A DNA stretch of 8,200 nucleotides, taken from positions 1 to 8,200 of the forward strand of contig JAJYHA010000462.1 of NCBI GenBank assembly GCA_021784995.1, given 5' to 3'. Positions 6,047 through 8,200 of the stretch are shown in pieces. The stretch is from Myxococcales bacterium. Lineage in GTDB: Bacteria; Myxococcota; Myxococcia; Myxococcales; Anaeromyxobacteraceae. The notes under the pieces are model-generated. The model was not told the DNA's origin, did not search any database, and saw only the letters and a list, made by a program, of their open reading frames with translations. Position numbers and translations under genes: made by a program. Numbering within the stretch: position 1 is the stretch's first letter; each line of letters begins with the position of its first letter.

Positions 6047-6095
6047 AGGAAAATGGTCGCGCGGGAGAGCCCCGCCGGGGTGAGTTCCGTGCGGG
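6032..6095. repeat. 9+9 bp inverted repeat in the pal / PBP1A divergent promoter region
   Basis: CCCGCACGG at 6032-6040 and CCGTGCGGG at 6087-6095 are perfect inverted copies separated by 46 bp. The left arm abuts the pal -35 box. The right arm lies between the presumed -35 and -10 regions of the PBP1A gene. It may be a pair of half-sites for one regulator acting on both genes, though a 9-bp match can arise by chance in GC-rich DNA. Confidence 0.4.
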
Positions 6096-6102
6096 TGCGG
6101 AG

Positions 6103-6108
6103 TATGCT
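6103..6108 (+). promoter_or_regulatory. Candidate -10 box of the PBP1A gene
   Basis: TATGCT at 6103-6108 matches 4 of 6 of the -10 consensus in a locally AT-richer patch. The predicted +1 near 6115 leaves a leader of about 32 nt. The -35 position at 17-nt spacing (GTGAGT, 6080-6085) is weak, 3 of 6. Confidence 0.35.
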
Positions 6109-6146
6109 TTTCACGTCGTCCCGCTACCCGGAAATACCCGGCACGC

Positions 6147-8200
6147 ATGGCTGTTTCGGCTCGTGAACCCGTGACCGACACCAGGAAGAGACCCGCCCAC
6201 CGCCGCGGCGCCCCGCCGAGGTGTTCCTCCGTCGCGGCGCTCGTTGCCGTCGCCGCCGCCGTGCTCGTGGGGGGCGGCGTCGCCTGGGCCGCCACGCACG
6301 ACCTGCCCGCCTTCGACACGCTGAAGGATTACCACCCGCTCATCGCCACGCGCGTCTACGCGATCGACGGGAGCGAGGCGTTCGCGTTCTACCGGGAGCG
6401 GCGGACCGTGGTCCCCTTCGACCAGATCCCCGACGTCGTCAAGAAGGCGGTCCTCGCCTCCGAGGACGCGCGCTTCTACGAGCACCAGGGCGTGAACTAC
6501 CTCGCCATCGCCCGCTGCGCGGTCAAGAACCTGGTGCGGGGCCACACCTACTGCGGCGGCTCGACCATCACCCAGCAGGTGGTGAAGACGTTCCTGCTCT
6601 CCTCCGAGAAGCGCCTGACGCGGAAGGTCAAGGAGGTGGTGCTGGCCCGTCGCCTCGAGAAGAACCTGAGCAAGGACGAGATCCTCTACCTGTACCTGAA
6701 CCAGATCTACTTCGGCCACCGGCGCTACGGCGTGGAGGAGGCCGCCCGCTTCTACTTCGGGAAGCCGGTCCAGGCGCTGACGGTGGGCGAGGCGGCCGTG
6801 ATCGCGGGGCTGGTGCAGAGCCCGGAGCGGCTCTCCCCCGTGAAGCACCCCGAGGCGGCCAAGGAGCGGCAGCGCTACGTGCTGCGGCGCATGGCGGAGG
6901 AGGGCTTCATCACGCAGCGCGTCGCCGAGGCCGAGATGGCCCGCCCCATCCTCGTCGCGAGCCACGCCGACGACCCGTCCGGCGCGTGGTACGCGGACGC
7001 CGTGCGGAAGTACCTCGACCAGCGGTATGGCGCCGAGCGCGTGGAGGCGGACGGCCTCGCCGTCGACGTGGCGATGGACGTGCGGATGCAGCGCGCGGCC
7101 GAGGAGGCCGTGGAGGCACAGCTCCGCGCGGTGGACAAGCGCCAGGGATGGCGGGGCCCGCTGGCGCACCTCGAGCCGAAGCAGCTCGGGGGCGCGCTGC
7201 CGGCGTGGCGCGAACGGCTCAAGGCGGCGCGCGGGGGCGCGGGCGAGGTGATGGTCTGGGACCTCGGCCGCGTGTCGCGCGACGACGTCGAGCCGGGCGA
7301 GGGGCCGGCCGACCTGAAGCGGCGCATCCGCGTGAGGCGTCTGCTGCCGGAGGGGAGCTACGGCGCGCTCGTCACGTCGGTCGCCGATCGGACCGCCACC
7401 GTGGACCTGGGCCTGGCCAGCGGCACCCTCTCGCTGCAGGAGACCTCCTGGGCGCGCAGGTACAACCCGATCTCCGGCACCGCCGCCCCGCGCTCGCTGC
7501 GGAGCGTGGTGAAGGCGGGCGACGTGGTCCTCGTGCGCCCCGCGCCGTCGCGGACGGCGCCGGCGGTCCTGGCGCGTGCGGGCAAGCCGGTCCCGCTCCT
7601 CCTGGAGCAGGTGCCCCGGGTGCAGGGCGCGCTCGTCGCGATCGACCCCGCGACGCGCGGCGTCCGGGCGCTCGTCGGCGGCTACGACTTCGCCACCTCG
7701 CAGTTCAACCGCGCCAACCAGGCCCACCGGCAGCCGGGCTCGGCCTTCAAGCCCTTCGTGTGGGGCGCGGCCCTCGAGTCGCGCCGCTTCACGCCCGCCA
7801 CCGTCGTCTATGACACCCCCGAGGTGTTTCGCGACCCGTGGACCGGCAAGGAGTGGAAGCCGCAGAACTTCGAGCGCGACGAGTACGACGGCCCGCTGCT
7901 GCTCACCCAGGCCCTGGCGCACTCGAAGAACACCGTGTCGGTGAAGCTCACGGACGCGCTGGGAGTGGACGCGGTGATCGCGGTGGCGCGGCGTTGCGGC
8001 GTCGAGTCGGAGCTGCCCCGCACCATCTCGCTGGCGCTCGGCGTGGGCGAGGTGACCCCGCTCGAGCTGGTGAACGCCTACGCGACGATCGCCGCCCGCG
8101 GCTTCGCCACCGAGCCGCTGCTCGTCCTGCGGGTCCGCGACCGGCTCGGAAACGTGCTCGAGGAGCACGCCCCCGTGGCGCCGCCCGAGGCCTACGCGCC
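6147..8200 (+). CDS. mrcA: Penicillin-binding protein 1A, bifunctional class A PBP (3' end beyond the window)
   Basis: The frame is open from ATG 6147 to the right edge: 684 codons with no stop. Class A PBPs usually run 700-850 residues, so a modest C-terminal part is missing. Residues 1-27 are cytoplasmic and basic (RKRPAHRRGAPPR), and 28-49 are a membrane anchor. The GT51 glycan polymerase shows EDARFYEHQG (E106 catalytic), GGSTITQQ (137-144), the LSKDEILYLYLNQIYFG motif with E178, and AVIAGLVQSPERLSP. An OB-like interdomain segment follows, including LPEGSYGALVTSVADRTATV. The transpeptidase domain has GSAFKP with nucleophile S532 and K535, and SKN at 593-595; the KTG motif should lie past the edge. 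It polymerises and cross-links peptidoglycan in the inner membrane. The start is chosen because it gives the basic tail plus anchor; GTG at 6171 is possible. It is divergent from pal. Confidence 0.93.
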   Translation, partial: MAVSAREPVTDTRKRPAHRRGAPPRCSSVAALVAVAAAVLVGGGVAWAATHDLPAFDTLKDYHPLIATRVYAIDGSEAFAFYRERRTVVPFDQIPDVVKKAVLASEDARFYEHQGVNYLAIARCAVKNLVRGHTYCGGSTITQQVVKTFLLSSEKRLTRKVKEVVLARRLEKNLSKDEILYLYLNQIYFGHRRYGVEEAARFYFGKPVQALTVGEAAVIAGLVQSPERLSPVKHPEAAKERQRYVLRRMAEEGFITQRVAEAEMARPILVASHADDPSGAWYADAVRKYLDQRYGAERVEADGLAVDVAMDVRMQRAAEEAVEAQLRAVDKRQGWRGPLAHLEPKQLGGALPAWRERLKAARGGAGEVMVWDLGRVSRDDVEPGEGPADLKRRIRVRRLLPEGSYGALVTSVADRTATVDLGLASGTLSLQETSWARRYNPISGTAAPRSLRSVVKAGDVVLVRPAPSRTAPAVLARAGKPVPLLLEQVPRVQGALVAIDPATRGVRALVGGYDFATSQFNRANQAHRQPGSAFKPFVWGAALESRRFTPATVVYDTPEVFRDPWTGKEWKPQNFERDEYDGPLLLTQALAHSKNTVSVKLTDALGVDAVIAVARRCGVESELPRTISLALGVGEVTPLELVNAYATIAARGFATEPLLVLRVRDRLGNVLEEHAPVAPPEAYA

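Noticed and set aside
5976..6146. A sigma-54 (-24/-12) promoter that the nearby FHA activator might control
   Set aside because: I looked on both strands for TGGCAC-N5-TTGCA spacing and found no acceptable match in this or the other intergenic regions.
6111..8168. A 685-codon open frame on the minus strand opposite the PBP1A gene
   Set aside because: It mirrors the PBP gene in high-GC DNA, where antisense frames stay open. Its product is low-complexity His/Arg/Gly/Val-rich with no domain, while the plus strand encodes clear GT51 and transpeptidase motifs.
1..8200. Mobile element, CRISPR array, defence island or RNA gene
   Set aside because: No transposase, integrase, direct-repeat array, tRNA cloverleaf or terminal inverted repeats are visible. 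Composition and codon use are uniform across the window.

Overview
The window is chromosomal DNA of very high GC content, with almost every third codon position G or C. The gene set suggests a myxobacterium, most likely Anaeromyxobacter-like: a sigma-54 activator with paired FHA domains, a Cys-rich Pal lipoprotein, small lipoproteins of myxobacterial style, and PBP1A. This placement rests on gene style and composition alone; no rRNA or other taxonomic marker is present. I see no tRNA, rRNA, CRISPR array, insertion sequence, integrase or phage gene.

Layout from left to right. (1) 1-440, plus: C-terminal end of a helical-repeat, TPR-like protein. (2) 487-942, minus: a 151-residue SCP2-like protein. 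(3) 1051-1527, plus: a small lipoprotein with an NTF2-like fold. Genes 2 and 3 are divergent and each has a -10-like hexamer exactly 6 nt before its ATG, which suggests leaderless mRNAs. (4) 1537-2508, minus: homoserine kinase ThrB. (5) 2746-4407, plus: a 553-residue FHA-FHA-AAA+(sigma-54)-HTH activator. (6) 4408-5217, minus: CpoB/YbgF. (7) 5214-5975, minus: Pal, with four Cys-rich repeats between its lipid anchor and its OmpA domain. Pal and CpoB form a two-gene operon with a 4-nt GTGA stop/start overlap. (8) 6147 to the right edge, plus: class A penicillin-binding protein 1A. It is divergent from pal and its stop codon lies outside the window.

The right half is a cell-envelope module. Pal tethers the outer membrane to peptidoglycan, CpoB is the Tol-Pal-associated factor that in E. 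coli couples Tol to a class A PBP, and a class A PBP is transcribed divergently from the same 171-bp intergenic region. That region carries a perfect TTGACA -35 and a strong Shine-Dalgarno for pal, a 5+5 bp palindrome near the presumed pal start site, and a 9+9 bp inverted repeat whose arms fall in the two presumed promoters. The left half is a set of single genes on alternating strands with no evident shared pathway. Two convergent pairs are packed tightly, with stop codons 9 bp apart and 0 bp apart.

I found no clearly new defence, mobile or RNA system. The points most worth a second look are the Cys-rich Pal, the two FHA domains that each lack a different phosphothreonine-contact residue, the paired leaderless promoters, and the shared pal/PBP1A control region.
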